A stretch of 64,000 nucleotides of DNA from Dillenia suffruticosa (taxonomy: Eukaryota; Streptophyta; Magnoliopsida; Dilleniales; Dilleniaceae): contig JAVTVX010000013.1 of assembly GCA_033439265.1 (NCBI GenBank), positions 22,114,500 through 22,178,499 on the forward strand. Reading direction: 5' to 3'. The notes under the pieces are model-generated. The model was not told where the DNA came from. It worked only from the letters and a program-made list of their open reading frames with translations, and made no database searches. Of the stretch, positions 44,126-55,196 are shown piece after piece (position 1 is the stretch's first letter; each line of letters starts with the position of its first letter). The position numbers were made by a program, and so were the translations under genes.

Positions 44126-47100
44126 ATACACAGGCACCACACATTAAAAAGAAGAGAGGGAGGAAAAAATGCTAGCAAGTGCAGACATTATTGAAGCATG
44201 CAATTGTGGGTGTGACTGATAAACTTCAAAAAACTGTGGGTTTCTATGATGAAGAGGATTTTGTCTCTGTAATTGCATTCTTGAATATGAGAATAAAAAT
44301 TAATTTTCCCTAAAAGAAATGAAGAAAATGTGCACTTCATCAGTATAGAGTCCTAGTAGATCACTCTTACAACAGTTCTATAAGACATTTCTATAAGACA
44401 TTTAGGTCATCCTTGGCAAAAAAGAATTGTCACCTGATTGCCTTGCCATAATGTGTTATTCATACTGTGTCTTGTTTCAAACTTCAAACGGGAAAGGTTT
44501 GTTTGGATGTTTTCATTTTTTCTGTGTGGAAGGGGTGGTTATGATGAATGATGTTTGTGTTGTCTTCTTAATTGGTTTTTGTATTAATCCAGAATGTAGG
44601 TGTCGTGGCAGATATAGCCTCTTATAATATCCTCTTAAAGGCATGCTGTCTTGCTGGAAGGGTTGACCTGGCCCAAGATGTGTACAGAGAAGTAAAGCAA
44701 TTGGAATCAACAGGAGCCCTGAAGTTAGATGTCTTCACATATAGCACTATTACCAAGGTGCATGCTACTAGTGCATTATCACATACTTTCTCCATAATTT
44801 CTTCCGCATTGGGAAGAGCTAACCGGCATTACATTTTATCAGCATACTTGTAATCGTTGCTTCACAAATCCAGGTCTTTGCAGATGCAAAACTGTGGAAA
44901 ATGGCGCTGAAAATCAAAGAAGATATGCTCTCTGTAGGTGTTATTCCTAATACAGTCACCTGGTCATCATTAATCAGTGCTTGTGCCAATTCCGGTCTTG
45001 TAGAACAAGCAGCAAAATTATTTGAGGAGATGGTACTTGCTGGCTGTGAACCCAATTCACAGTGTTGTAACACCCTTCTTCATGCCTGTGTTGAGGCTTG
45101 CCAATATGATCGTGCATTTCGCCTCTTCCAATCCTGGAAGGGCAGTGGATACCAGGAGACTTCTTTTGGAGAGCTGGATGGAAGTAGAGTGAGCATCATG
45201 GGAGCAGAGTCTACATGCCTAGATAGCAATTCTTTGGTATCAAGCCATGCGTCTAACCTGCAATTTTCCAAATCTCCGAGGAGAGTTAATTTTACGCCAA
45301 CAACGTCAACATACAATATTTTGATGAAGGCATGTGGTACTGATTACCACCATGCAAAAGCTTTGATGGAGGAGATGGAAACTGCAGGTCTTTCTCCAAA
45401 TCATATAAGCTGGTCAATTCTGATCGATATATATGGCGCTTCAGGCAATGTGGAGGGTGCTGTGCAGGTACAGTGCAGCTACTGATTTTTTTTTTTTTTT
45501 TTTTTATATTGTTAAATTCTTCTGCTCTTTATTTAAGCAATACATATGTCTGTTGCGATGCCTATTCTAGTGTATAACTTGACCATTAATTTATAGATGG
45601 AGATGCCTAGTCTGGTGTTAAGTTTTGTGTTCGGTGGATACCTACCCGTTTTGGAAGTGTATGGAATAACTTTTTCTCTTGATGTTGCAGATTTTGAGAA
45701 CTATGCGTGAGGCTGGCATTCAGCCTGATGTAGTTGCGTATACTACAGCCATCAAGGTTACACATGCTTGCTTCTATTCACAGTCGTCAATTGCATTAGG
45801 TGATTTTAGTTCACCCTATGAATATTGCTATTCTCATGTGCAGGTTTGCGTGGAAAGTAAGCATCTGAAGATGGCATTTTCACTATTTGCAGAAATGAAG
45901 AGAAACCAGATAAAACCAAATTTGGTGAGCTTTAAGAGCAAGTGTTTTATGTATGTGTAGCCCTCAATTATATTCTGTACACATCTGTCGCATAAATGTA
46001 GCTTATGTTATTCAGAGTTCAGATGACCTCAATAATAATTCTACGAAAAATTAATGAACCATTGTTTCAGCTATAGAGTGTCATCTGGATTATATCCCTC
46101 TTTCAGATTTCAATATTCTTTGCTGGAAACCTCTTCCTGACATTATATTCATTTCTACCAGCCAGAAGAAAGCAAGAAATTTGCCCTAAATGATAGAACT
46201 ATACTAGAGAAGTTTCCCGACCTACTTGAGACTAATAATCCTTGTAATTGTTATCTCAGGTGACTTATAACACACTCCTGAGGGCACGGAGCAAGTATGG
46301 TTCTGTAGATGAAGTTCTACAATGCCTTGGCATATATCAAGATATGCGGAAAGCAGGGTATGTTATGGCAAGTGTTAATCTGTTACTTGCATTTTACACA
46401 TAAATCAGAGAGGAAACTAATGGGCTCTCCTTTATTAGACTAAGCTCACTGAGATTGTGTGACACATTACAGGTATAAGTCAAATGATTACTATCTCAAA
46501 GAATTAATTGAGGAGTGGTGTGAAGGAGTCATACAAGACAACAACAGAAGGCTAGGCCAATTCATTTCCAGGGAAAGATCAGACTTAAGGAGACCTCAAA
46601 GCCTTCTGCTTGAAAAAGTTGCTACTCATTTGCGAAAGAGTACCACTGAAAGTATAGTAATAGATCTTCAAGGGCTTACAAAGGTATGATTTGCATTAGT
46701 GTGAGGTGTGGAGTTTATTTGTTCATTTATTATTTTTTGGGTTAGGTGAGTGTCCTTTACCCATTTTCTGTGAGGTTTTTTGGTGCTTCTTTCAACATAC
46801 TTCATTTTTTTTGTAACTTGACCATCCGGTATCCGGAGTTTCGTCCCAATTAATCCGAACCGAGAAGTCTGTTAGACCTCAATTGAGGGGGTCTCTCCCA
46901 ACAATGTTTTTTCCGTACCCAGTAGGAGTCGAACTCCCGCTTTCAACATACTTCATGTAATCTAAGATTTCCCGACTTTGATATTGGCAGGTTGAAGCCC
47001 GTATCGTTGTTCTTGCAGTTCTGCGGATGATCAAAGAAAACTACACCTCAGGTAGGGCAACTGTCCTATTTTAAACATGATTCTGCCCCACTATTAGAAA

Positions 47101-47721
47101 CACTACATGAAATACTGTTTCCAGACATATATATATATACATATACAAATATAATATCTCTTTTTGCTCCCCTGGGCTAGATGTCACTTAAACTGGGTGT
47201 AGAGAATCGCTCATGTTTGTTAAGTTTGTTGTTTAGATGACAATAGAACTCACTAGTTCCTTCAATGGCAGCATCCAACAAATAGTCCCAGTCAATCATA
47301 ATCCAGATTTAGCCAATCAAAAAGCTGATAATTTGATGTTTTGATTGCTTGTGCTACAGGGTTACGGATAAAAGATGACATGTTGATTATTTTGGGAGTT
47401 GAGAGAGTGGGTCAAGATACCATAAGGCATGAAGTGGAGGTCAAAGATGCAATTATCAAACTTTTGCAGAATGAGCTAGGGCTAGAAACTACTTTGGTAA
47501 GACCTAGAGCAGCTCGTGGAAAATTAACTCAACTAGGAACCTCCCTTGATCCAGATGCTAGCACTGAAGAAATTTTAGCAAGGAAAGATATACTTGAAGA
47601 GCTAGAATTTTCTACTAGAAGACCAGCTTCTATACAGAGGTTGAAGGTCAACAAGAAATCATTGTATGAATGGTTGCGGAGAAGAGTAGGTACTACCAAG
47701 AGACAACTAACAAGCACCTAG
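41251..47721 (+). CDS. Chloroplast pentatricopeptide repeat protein, At5g02830 type
   Basis: A PPR protein; these bind organelle RNA for processing, stability or translation. Twelve exons: 41251-41797, 42549-42636, 43063-43267, 43951-44058, 44593-44757, 44874-45467, 45691-45756, 45844-45924, 46260-46357, 46473-46683, 46991-47051 and 47360-47721. All are GT-AG and in frame, giving 861 residues (Arabidopsis At5g02830 is about 852). The N-terminus is Ser/Pro-rich with a run of eight or more Pro, consistent with a transit peptide. P-type repeats are visible, for example PNTVTWSSLISACANSGLVE, TSTYNILMKACGTDYHHAKA and PDVVAYTTAIK. The C-terminus lacks E or DYW motifs and ends LYEWLRRRVGTTKRQLTST. 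The upstream in-frame TTG was rejected in favour of the ATG at 41251. The donors of exons 1 and 4 run directly into long CT arrays. The locus matches the Arabidopsis order next to RVE4 and TOP6A. Confidence 0.93.
41802..41844 (+). repeat. (CT)n array abutting the PPR exon 1 splice donor
   Basis: The donor reads GTGATCTCTCTC; the array starts at the fifth intron base. It reads through as Leu-Ser repeats if the intron is ignored. Confidence 0.9.
44062..44121 (+). repeat. (CT)30 array abutting the PPR exon 4 splice donor
   Basis: The donor reads GTACTCTCTC and the array continues for about 60 bases. It is the longest CT array in the window. Confidence 0.92.
46805..46945 (-). mobile_element. SINE-like repeat copy in PPR intron 10
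   Basis: A T run at 46805 is followed by GGTATCCGGAGTTTCG and AATTAATCCGAACCG, related to the elements at 8857 and 54703. At the other end the minus strand has GGGAGTTCGACTCC, a good Pol III B-box match. Orientation is minus, with the A-tail represented by the T run. Confidence 0.6.
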
Positions 47722-48181
47722 CATATATAATTGCATATTTTGTATTTAATTCTCTATTTACCATTGTATTTTTAACAGAGCAGAAATTACTATTCTGCAT
47801 CTTGCCCGTGTAAGTTTAGGTGTTACAAGAAAGAAATGTAAGTTGCATCAAGTAAATTTATAAAGCAATAATATAGAGAAGGGTTGTCTTCATTTTTATT
47901 GTAGTCTGTCAATTCTCTTTCACTGCAAAACGTATGTTATAGGTGCGGCCTTTAAAAAATTGACATTGAACATGAGAGTGGGCTAAATATTAGGGGGCTA
48001 GAAAACATAGCTCAGAGAAGGCTTTCAATTGCACAAACAAGTTCTATTTATGCATTTCCAATATCTTCCACAAATGCTTTGCTGCAAACAATTAGAAAAG
48101 AGAATGTATTGAAGAAAATTGCATTCAAATGTTACAATAAGGAAATTCAGCACCTGTAATCTCTCTCATTTGCATTCAAAG
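47722..48181. other. Presumed 3' UTR of the PPR gene and short spacer
   Basis: No coding signal. AATAAA-like words near 47860 could serve polyadenylation. The convergent TOP6A remnant begins just beyond. Confidence 0.5.
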
Positions 48182-48930
48182 TCAATCCTTCTCCTGCGGC
48201 TTGAGAGGCAAATAAACCTCAGACAAATACAAGCCAAAAGAACTGGGTGCCTGAATTTCCGCCTTCTACTTCGACTAAACCATCAAATTCGACTCCTTGA
48301 CCCACCTGGGGTATAAACAATGCATCACTCTGCATATCCCCAACCCTATCTATATTCGGAAGGATCGCCCTTCCTCCCATCCCCATTTTCGTGTAATCAA
48401 TCACATCTCCATTGTCACTGAACACCAATCTCCCGATCACAACCCCTTTTCAGAAGCAATCAAATTGGGACTAGACCTAGTGCAACCCAACGAACAGGAC
48501 ACATCGTCGAGGACCGAATCTGATTTGAGTCTGACCTTTAAAAAGTTTCTCATCAGTGTAGAAGAGATCACGCTTGGTGACGTGAATGTTCTTGAGGCAG
48601 AGTTGGTGAATGAGCTGGAGAATGCGGGTAGTGATGGCGGCTTTTCGGACGGTGGGGACGGAGGCGAAGGGGCGGAGAGAGGATTTATCCTTGAGGACGA
48701 TGCGGTCGAGCTCGGGAACGTAGAGGTGGTTGGAGGAAGCGCGAGAGGGAATGGAGAAGGAAAAGCCATGGCCGAAGAGGATGGAGTGGGTGAGAGAGGA
48801 CTACGGTTTCGACGGACGATTGGATGGCGGAGAGATCTTGGTCGGTGACTTCGCGGCAGGTGGAGGAGAGAGTTGGGTCTAGGTCTGCTAGGGTTAGGGT
48901 TTGGAGGTTGAGGAAGACGAAGCGAGGGTT
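48182..48930 (-). pseudogene. TOP6A: Decayed DNA topoisomerase VI subunit A (TOP6A/RHL2/BIN5)
   Basis: In functional form this is the SPO11-like catalytic subunit of plant topoisomerase VI, needed for endoreduplication and root-hair growth. Successive minus-strand frames read [40 protein letters not shown] followed by FYTDEKLF (catalytic Tyr motif), [18 protein letters not shown], then [20 protein letters not shown] and [14 protein letters not shown]. At about 48311 the sequence jumps to [11 protein letters not shown], a stop, SK, a stop, [27 protein letters not shown] and a final stop at 48182. So there are at least two frameshifts, two internal stops, and an in-place deletion of the central Toprim-containing part (roughly 150-160 residues). 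Order of parts is preserved. The location beside the PPR gene matches Arabidopsis At5g02820, so it looks like the original locus decaying rather than a retrocopy. Confidence 0.88.
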
Positions 48931-49644
48931 TCAGTTAGGGTTTTAAGGGTTTGGATTGTGATCGAGTCTCGCTTTACTTTGTTTCTGAAGGGGATTGTGG
49001 AAGAGGATGAGGGTCTGAGCGCTTGCATTTTTTCTTAGTCTGCCCATTTTTTTTTTGGGGGGAGAGAGAGAGGAACTGTTGTTGCTGCCGAGGAGAGCGG
49101 AATGAGGGAGAGACCGGGGGGTAAGGGGAGGGGGGGGGGGGGGGGGGGGAAACGTTGGCAGGCCGGGGAGAGAGGAGGGAAAAGTTACAGCCGCAAGAAC
49201 GACATCGTTTTGGATGGTGTAACGACACCGTTTTATACTGGTTGGTAAAACCATGGCCATTGTAAGAAAATTTGACAATTATTCATGTCCTTTTTTGGGG
49301 GGGGGGGGGTCGGTTTTTTCCCTTGTCCTACAATGTCTTTGGAACATACGATGTGGTTAGAGGCACTGGTGTGCACTATTCAGGTTGAAGTGTTTGATTA
49401 TAAAGTCAATAGATATACAACTAATTAAGAATATAAAATTAAAAACATTATAGTTTTTTTTTATAGTATTTGTTATTCGGATAATCATAATAATTCCAAA
49501 GTTAACATATAAAAAACTGTAAATTATACGAGGAATATATTTATTAGATAAAAGATGAACATGATGCTTGTCAGATAGTCTAAATATTATATTATGTAAT
49601 TTAATTTAGTTGAATCCTATATCCTGTATTAAGAAGAAAAGGAG

Positions 49645-49706
<62 letters not shown>

Positions 49707-49895
49707 TGTATATTTGTTTGTAGATACAGGAGAATCCATCAGGTTGTTCCAATTCCAAGCCTCGGCGAATTGATCAGAGGAAGTACCTCTCAACTTCATA
49801 ACATGAAAATTTGGAGAAAGTTTAGGTACTGCAGCTGCAGGATGTGTGCTTCTATCCCATGAAAATAGGCATAAAGATGATGTGTGTTTCATGAC
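48931..49895. other. Spacer with G-rich, A-rich and TA tracts
   Basis: No gene supported. The 48931-49200 part may hold the former 5' end of the TOP6A remnant. It includes a G20 run near 49130-49149, a T6G13 junction at about 49293-49309, an A run at 49646-49660 and a (TA)21 array at 49661-49702 close to the 3' end of the AAED1-type gene. Confidence 0.55.
49661..49702. repeat. (TA)21 microsatellite
   Basis: A pure TA array preceded by an A-rich tract, about 190 bp beyond the stop codon of the AAED1-type gene, possibly in its 3' UTR. Confidence 0.92.
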
Positions 49896-52047
49896 TCATG
49901 AGCAACATGCTTTTAGAATTTCTTCAATATCTGGATCATCCCCTGCTTCTTTATCCTGCAGTAGTTACACAGGTCAACAAGTGGGCGTTTGGTCTAGTGG
50001 TATGATTCTCGCTTTGGGTGCGAGAGGTCCCGAGTTCGATTCTCGGAACGCCCCATATTCATATTCCATTTTTTTTCCCCTAATGGGACTTACCCTACCC
50101 CAATTAATGTTCCATTTTTTTTCCCCTAATGGAACTTACCCTGTGGATGTAGGAGATGTTTGTTTTACCAGGCCCTGCAACAATGATTCCGCCTTGCTGC
50201 CTGAGAAAACAGCCAAGAAAATAATTAGCCCTACTTCAATTTCAGTGCTTCTCAGGTTTTACCAGTTGATTTTTTTTTGGGGGGGGTCAATATCAAGAGG
50301 AGCAGATAGTTTGTTGGATGAGTAATACAAGGCATTTTTCTACATACCATCCCCCCCTAGTGACTGTATCCTTTTGAAAAGAAAGTCCCCAGTCTTGTCT
50401 GTAACCTTCCATGTATAACTGTATTATCTTCAAGCCCGCCTGCATGACATTGACGAGGTAACTAAAAGGAGTCAATAGGAGAGTAGTCAAAGGAGCTGAT
50501 GATTTTATTTACAAGAAGATCAATTAGTACATACCGCAGGAGTAAAAGTAGTAGCAACACCAGAAACAAATCTAAGTGCATCATAGGATGAGTGTCTAGG
50601 ATCTGCATACACTTCTGACATGACACAACAGTCTTTCGTTAGGCTATCACAAGAAGGAAACTGAATTGCAGACTATGAACTGAAAGTTAACACAGGAAGT
50701 ATAAGGTGAAGATTCCATCATCTAGTAAGTTGCAGCCAATTTTTCTTTTGCTTCTTAACATTCACAATGTACTGCATGTTTCAACTTTGCATTCTTCACT
50801 GGGCGTTCATATGATACAAGTGAGATGAGAGTTACCTAATCCATATGATTTCCTACAGAACATGCAACCTATTTCTACATGTTTCACCACATGGCTATCA
50901 TTGTGCGATGCCATAGAAATGATATGCCGAGACAATGCAGAAAATGATGCAGATAGGTACCTCCTTTGAACTTTGTTTGCTCTGAGAAAGCTCTTGCCTG
51001 CAGCAAAAACAAAAAATGAGGGTGCACGGTTGGTAAAGTTTCACTCCAACAATTAGTAAGTAAACCCAATAAGGATCAAAGGTGATTCAATGGAAAAGGC
51101 AATTCTGTTGGCAACAATGACAACAAACAAGAACCCAGAGATTTAGGAAATTGCTATGCCTACATACATTTTTAAGGAAAGATGACAGACTTGTCCTAAG
51201 AACCAAATTTTGCTTTTGCTGGTCATTTCATATTATACCTGATCAACACTACCTGGTCCAATTAGAACAAGTGCCACTCCGGATTCATCCATCCTATCCT
51301 GTCACAACAAAAATAATAATACTAATAAACAATCAGAAAGCATAACTTGACATTGTTCAGTGATAGCACAAGGTTTAATGGAGTGGGTATACCATATGCA
51401 AGTGTTAACTAACCAAAAAACTAGCAGAAAATGTGTGTGATTCTGTCTTAACCATATAATCCGAACTGACGAAATTAAGAAAGTTGCAACCCCCTCCCCC
51501 CAAAACAATCAGCACTTATTATGTGTACAATAGTTTTCAAGTCTTTTCCGTCAATCATTCTTCGTGAGCTTTCTAAAGGTTGAAAAATGTGTAATCATAT
51601 TTTTAAGATTGTTCATGATTTTCACAAAAATAAGGAGAACCCACAATGTCCCGGTTAACTAACCATGAAAGAATTATATTAGTATGTGGGGAAAATAAAA
51701 CCAATTACCTTGTAAGAGGCAAGATAATCGGCCCTTTTGCGGCAGAAAACACACCTACACCCACCAAGAACAAAACCTTAACTTAAAAAAAAAAAAAAAA
51801 GTGAGCCCCAAAAGATATATCAGTTAAAAAATTCCAAAAAAAAAAAAAAAAAAAAAATCACCCGAAATGGCGAGCAAAAGCAACAACAGCTTTCCTATCT
51901 TTCCATAAATCAGAAATGGGAATAGCATTTCCTTTCAAATCAAACACTTCCACTTTGTCCAACATATCAGCTGTAGTCTTATCATCACTCACAACAGTCG
52001 ACGAAGCCGATTCAATCCCTAATACCCACCAAGGATTATAACCCAAA

Positions 52048-52097
<50 letters not shown>

Positions 52098-52273
52098 CCA
52101 GGAGAATTGGAGATAGCAGAGGCAGAGAGACTGCGTTGGGTGTGGGAGGGTGTTTGTTGCTGGAGAGTGATGGTGAAGTGAGAGAGAGGGAAAGAGAAGT
52201 TGGGGTTTCGATTTGGTGAAGGGTTTGTAGAGAGAGAAGCTGAAACAAATGCATAGGGGAGAGAGAGAGCCAT
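49896..52273 (-). CDS. AAED1/PRXL2-type thioredoxin-like peroxiredoxin, chloroplastic
   Basis: A thioredoxin-fold AhpC/TSA-like protein of the AAED1 (PRXL2) family; plant members are predicted in plastids and the substrate is unknown. Nine exons on the minus strand: 52273-52099, 52018-51862, 51754-51709, 51298-51239, 50997-50961, 50614-50535, 50439-50348, 50200-50140 and 49955-49896. They give 255 residues (Arabidopsis At2g37240 is about 248). The N-terminus is Ser/Thr/Pro-rich ([20 protein letters not shown]), a likely transit peptide. The active-site region is [20 protein letters not shown], with Cys at about 112 and 115 (CxxC). Later blocks are [39 protein letters not shown] and [16 protein letters not shown]. 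It ends [14 protein letters not shown]. The donor of exon 1 (GTAATC) runs into a CT array. The last intron contains a tRNA-Pro gene on the opposite strand and a duplicated splice donor. Confidence 0.93.
49983..50054 (+). tRNA. tRNA-Pro (TGG)
   Basis: Acceptor stem GGGCGTT pairs with AACGCCC. The anticodon arm TCTCGC-TTTGGGT-GCGAGA places TGG at positions 34-36. The T arm has GAGTTCGATTCTC around the invariant TTCGA. The D arm carries the A box (TGGTCTAGTGG). The mature length is 72 without CCA. A T8 run at about 50069 can act as the Pol III terminator. It lies antisense within the last intron of the AAED1-type gene. Confidence 0.95.
50060..50145. repeat. Tandem duplication that copies a splice donor
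   Basis: Two near-identical units of about 34 bp, each with TTCCATTTTTTTTCCCCTAA then TGGRACTTACCCT. The unit nearer exon 8 contains the functional donor (minus strand AGG then GTAAGTTCC). The other carries a decoy, GTAAGTCCC, 47-48 bases into the intron. Confidence 0.88.
52051..52094 (-). repeat. (CT)22 array abutting the AAED1 exon 1 splice donor
   Basis: On the coding strand the donor reads GTAATCTCTCTC; the array starts five bases into the intron. Confidence 0.9.
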
Positions 52274-52370
52274 CGAAATTGTCGACTGTGATCGGAAGAA
52301 ACAGAGACTAGTTGCGACCGTTGGAAAAAGAGAGAAACTCCTAGAGAGGGCTATGTGGGAGGCAAGATTA

Positions 52371-52378
52371 CACGTGGC
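52371..52378. promoter_or_regulatory. G-box (CACGTGGC) upstream of the AAED1-type gene
   Basis: CACGTGGC about 98 bp upstream of the ATG at 52273, in the likely core promoter. Consistent with light or ABA regulation but untested. Confidence 0.5.
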
Positions 52379-52544
52379 GGTACTTGACCCTTCATTTTCT
52401 GGTCTGGCCCAAATATGGGAATCGGGCCATATGGCAAGCCTGGCAACTCACATCCTCATATTAATATAGGCTTAATTGGGTTGAGCTTCCATGTGACCCA
52501 ATTGAGTCCAAAACTTTTAATTTCCTTTTTTTTTTTGTTGGTGT

Positions 52545-52650
52545 AAATCATAAATATAGCAATTTTGTTTTGGGTACTACATCAATTGGTATCAATTGGT
52601 ATCCAGAGTCGTGTTTCGACTAATCCGATTTGAAACTTACGGTGGTCATA
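52545..52650 (-). repeat. SINE-like repeat copy
   Basis: A T run, then GGTATCCAGAGTCGTGTTTC and GATTTGAAACTTACGGT. The latter parts match 8870-8915 closely (tatccagagtc, gaaacttacggt). No TSD found; ends uncertain. Confidence 0.6.
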
Positions 52651-53934
52651 AATACAGCAATTTGTGTACATCAAATGGTATTTCTATTTCCTCGAATAGT
52701 TGACCATTTAATTTTTTTTTTTGGTATATGTCATAATTTTGTTAGTTTAATGACTATTTAATTCTTGTAAAGGGGAATAGAATACACTCAATGCCCTTAC
52801 TTCTGAAGATCTCACGCCCATAAAAGATATGGAGTTGCCACATTTTCCCCAATTGTAGGAGGATCGTACCATACCATACCATAGCATACCTAAACACAAT
52901 TATTTAGGTGTAGAATACAAAGGCCAAAATAATATGCAAAAGTCACATAAAGAGAATCTGTGTGCAGGATTGGTGACAAACCCCCCCCCCCCCTTTTTCT
53001 TTTTTCCTACTTTAAAATGATTTAAAAAAAAAGTGCACCATAGCCCTTAGGACCTTTTCTAGTCATTGTCAGCGTGGATTAGGTGTGTGCTGAAATAGCA
53101 GGGCACTTCAATAATATGCCCCATGAAGTCATGGACGGCTGGACTCTTCAGAAATCATTGAAAAATGTTGTCAAAGAGAGCAGCCTTGAGAGCCACGGAC
53201 ATTTCGATTCCTTCTATTTTTTTGGCCCTACAAGAATTAAACCTGTGGAGAGCTTAAGACAACTTATATTTTATTAGATCATCCTTTAGATTAGTTTTTC
53301 AAAAATATTATTGCAAATCAGTATTATAGGGTAGAGTTGGGGTAAGGAGACTAAACAGTCCCCAAAGAAGTAAAGTATCAAATTCATGTGTTTTTTTGCT
53401 CATAATTCGTAAATAATTAATATATATATATTTTAGTAAATTTATATACCATGAATCTTAAGAATAAGAAAAAGAAAAGATTATTAGTTTTGAGCGCTGG
53501 GATTGATCCTGAAGGGCCACCTTTAGATATTATCCCGACAACCTTACGCTTCATGTCCTGCATGCACAGCTACATTTCAATCTTCTTATTTGATTCAGGT
53601 CAATAGTTAAAAGAGGATATTTTAATCAATTTTTGAATTCAAAATTTTAAAATAAAAAATTATTCTGTTAAGAGTATCGCTCTTTACACAAAACCCTCAC
53701 AAATATTCGAACTAAATTTATCAAAATATGATTTCACATGATGATGGTAGACACACACAAAAAAAAAAGAAAGAGAGAGAGAGTTATAAATATACTATAG
53801 CTTTTTGTCGAATCAAATTAGAGATTTTTGTCAAATATATGATAAAAAGATTATATAAATCTTAATTTTTGTTTCATTTTTAAGTTTCAAACATATTCGA
53901 TAGCCCTTGGTCTTTTCTATTTTGATTAAGGGAT

Positions 53935-54040
53935 AATTTTCAGTTCGAGAGGGATAAAAAAGAATTTATGAAAATTAATCTCTAAAATAAATATCATAAT
54001 ATTCAAATCAAATTAATCAAATAAAATCTAATACCGATGT
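53935..54040 (+). repeat. SINE-like repeat copy
   Basis: AATATTCAAATCAAATTAAT then CAAATAAAATCTAATACCGA parallels 32800-32845. Old, without a visible tail or TSD. Confidence 0.55.
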
Positions 54041-54702
54041 TGCCATTATCGTGGATACAAGCTTATCCATAACTAATGAATCTTAAGCTTAGAACCGGAG
54101 GAAGAAGATGCTCCATACATTATTGGGTCAGCAACAAAAACGTGGTACCTAGTACAAACATTTATGAAGATTTTACCTACTTCAGTTATATAAAAAATGT
54201 TCATCTGATTTTCTATACTATAATTGCCCTGCCCAGATCGAGACTGGATTTCGGACCAAAAGTCCCATATAAAATTGATTTTCTATAACTAATGAATGCA
54301 CTAAAATAAAAAAGTCACGAGTACTAGATTAAGTTGTACTCTTCTAAACAAAAAGAAAAGAAAAATGGCACAAGAAGAAGAGAGTTTGTCCCCTCTATCT
54401 TTATTCGATTGGATGAAGGTGATGAGTCCTAAGTATATTACCCAACTTGCTATAAATTAATTAAAGGTACAAAGTTTAAGGAAAGTTGCAGAATAATTTC
54501 ATATTAACTCTGTACCTGATTCCCTTAATGCGTACAATAAAATTATTATTATTATTTTTAGACCGACATGATCCTTAGTCAGTTCTTAAATTTCAAGACA
54601 ATAGCAAGAAATAATCAATTCTTATTTGGTGGGACTTCCCTTATTCGCAATTACATCTTTTAAAATTTCATTTGTATAATAGATAAGTTTTTTTTTTTTT
54701 TT

Positions 54703-54800
54703 TTTATTACTGGTATTTGAATTTTGTCTGATTAATTCGGTTCGAGTATTGTGAGTATCATTTTAGGGATTGACTCTTCCAAATTCTTTTTCGTCATTTT
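54703..54800 (-). repeat. SINE-like repeat copy with A-tail remnant
   Basis: A T run ending at about 54705 is followed by ATTACTGGTATTTGAATTTT, GATTAATTCGGTTCGAGTAT and TTTAGGGATTGACTC. Reverse-complemented it aligns with 32740-32850 and 53935-54040. The minus strand tail (ATACCAGTAAT plus A's) matches that of 8857-9044. Confidence 0.6.
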
Positions 54801-55156
54801 TCGACCATTCAATCCAAAAGAGTTTGATATAATAGATAAGTTTTGTTATCAAAGTGAATCAAAATAAAAAATCATATTAAAATTTATTTAATTTATTTAG
54901 ATTAATAGAATGAAAATAAAATCTAAAAATAAAAATTTTAAATCATGAGGGTTTTTAAAATCTAAGCGAAAACATGAGTTTGGAATGAAATCTTTAATTT
55001 CAAATTTAATTTCAATTTTGAAATGCGATCAACGCCTCCATCATGAGTAAATTAAATGTTTTTACAAAAATAAATGTTAAAATAAATAGTGACGTAAAAA
55101 ATTATAGTAATGCGCTTCCAAAATTTGGACATTGTATGATGGTAAAATTTTTTTAC

Positions 55157-55158
<2 letters not shown>

Positions 55159-55193
<35 letters not shown>
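55159..55193. repeat. (GA)n microsatellite
   Basis: An isolated pure GA array in spacer, not next to a recognised exon. Confidence 0.9.

Positions 55194-55196
<3 letters not shown>

Noticed and set aside
48437-48769. Stand-alone Ser/Pro-rich protein on the minus strand
   Set aside because: The first half is a wrong-frame reading of the TOP6A remnant; only its end ([18 protein letters not shown]) is TOP6A in frame.
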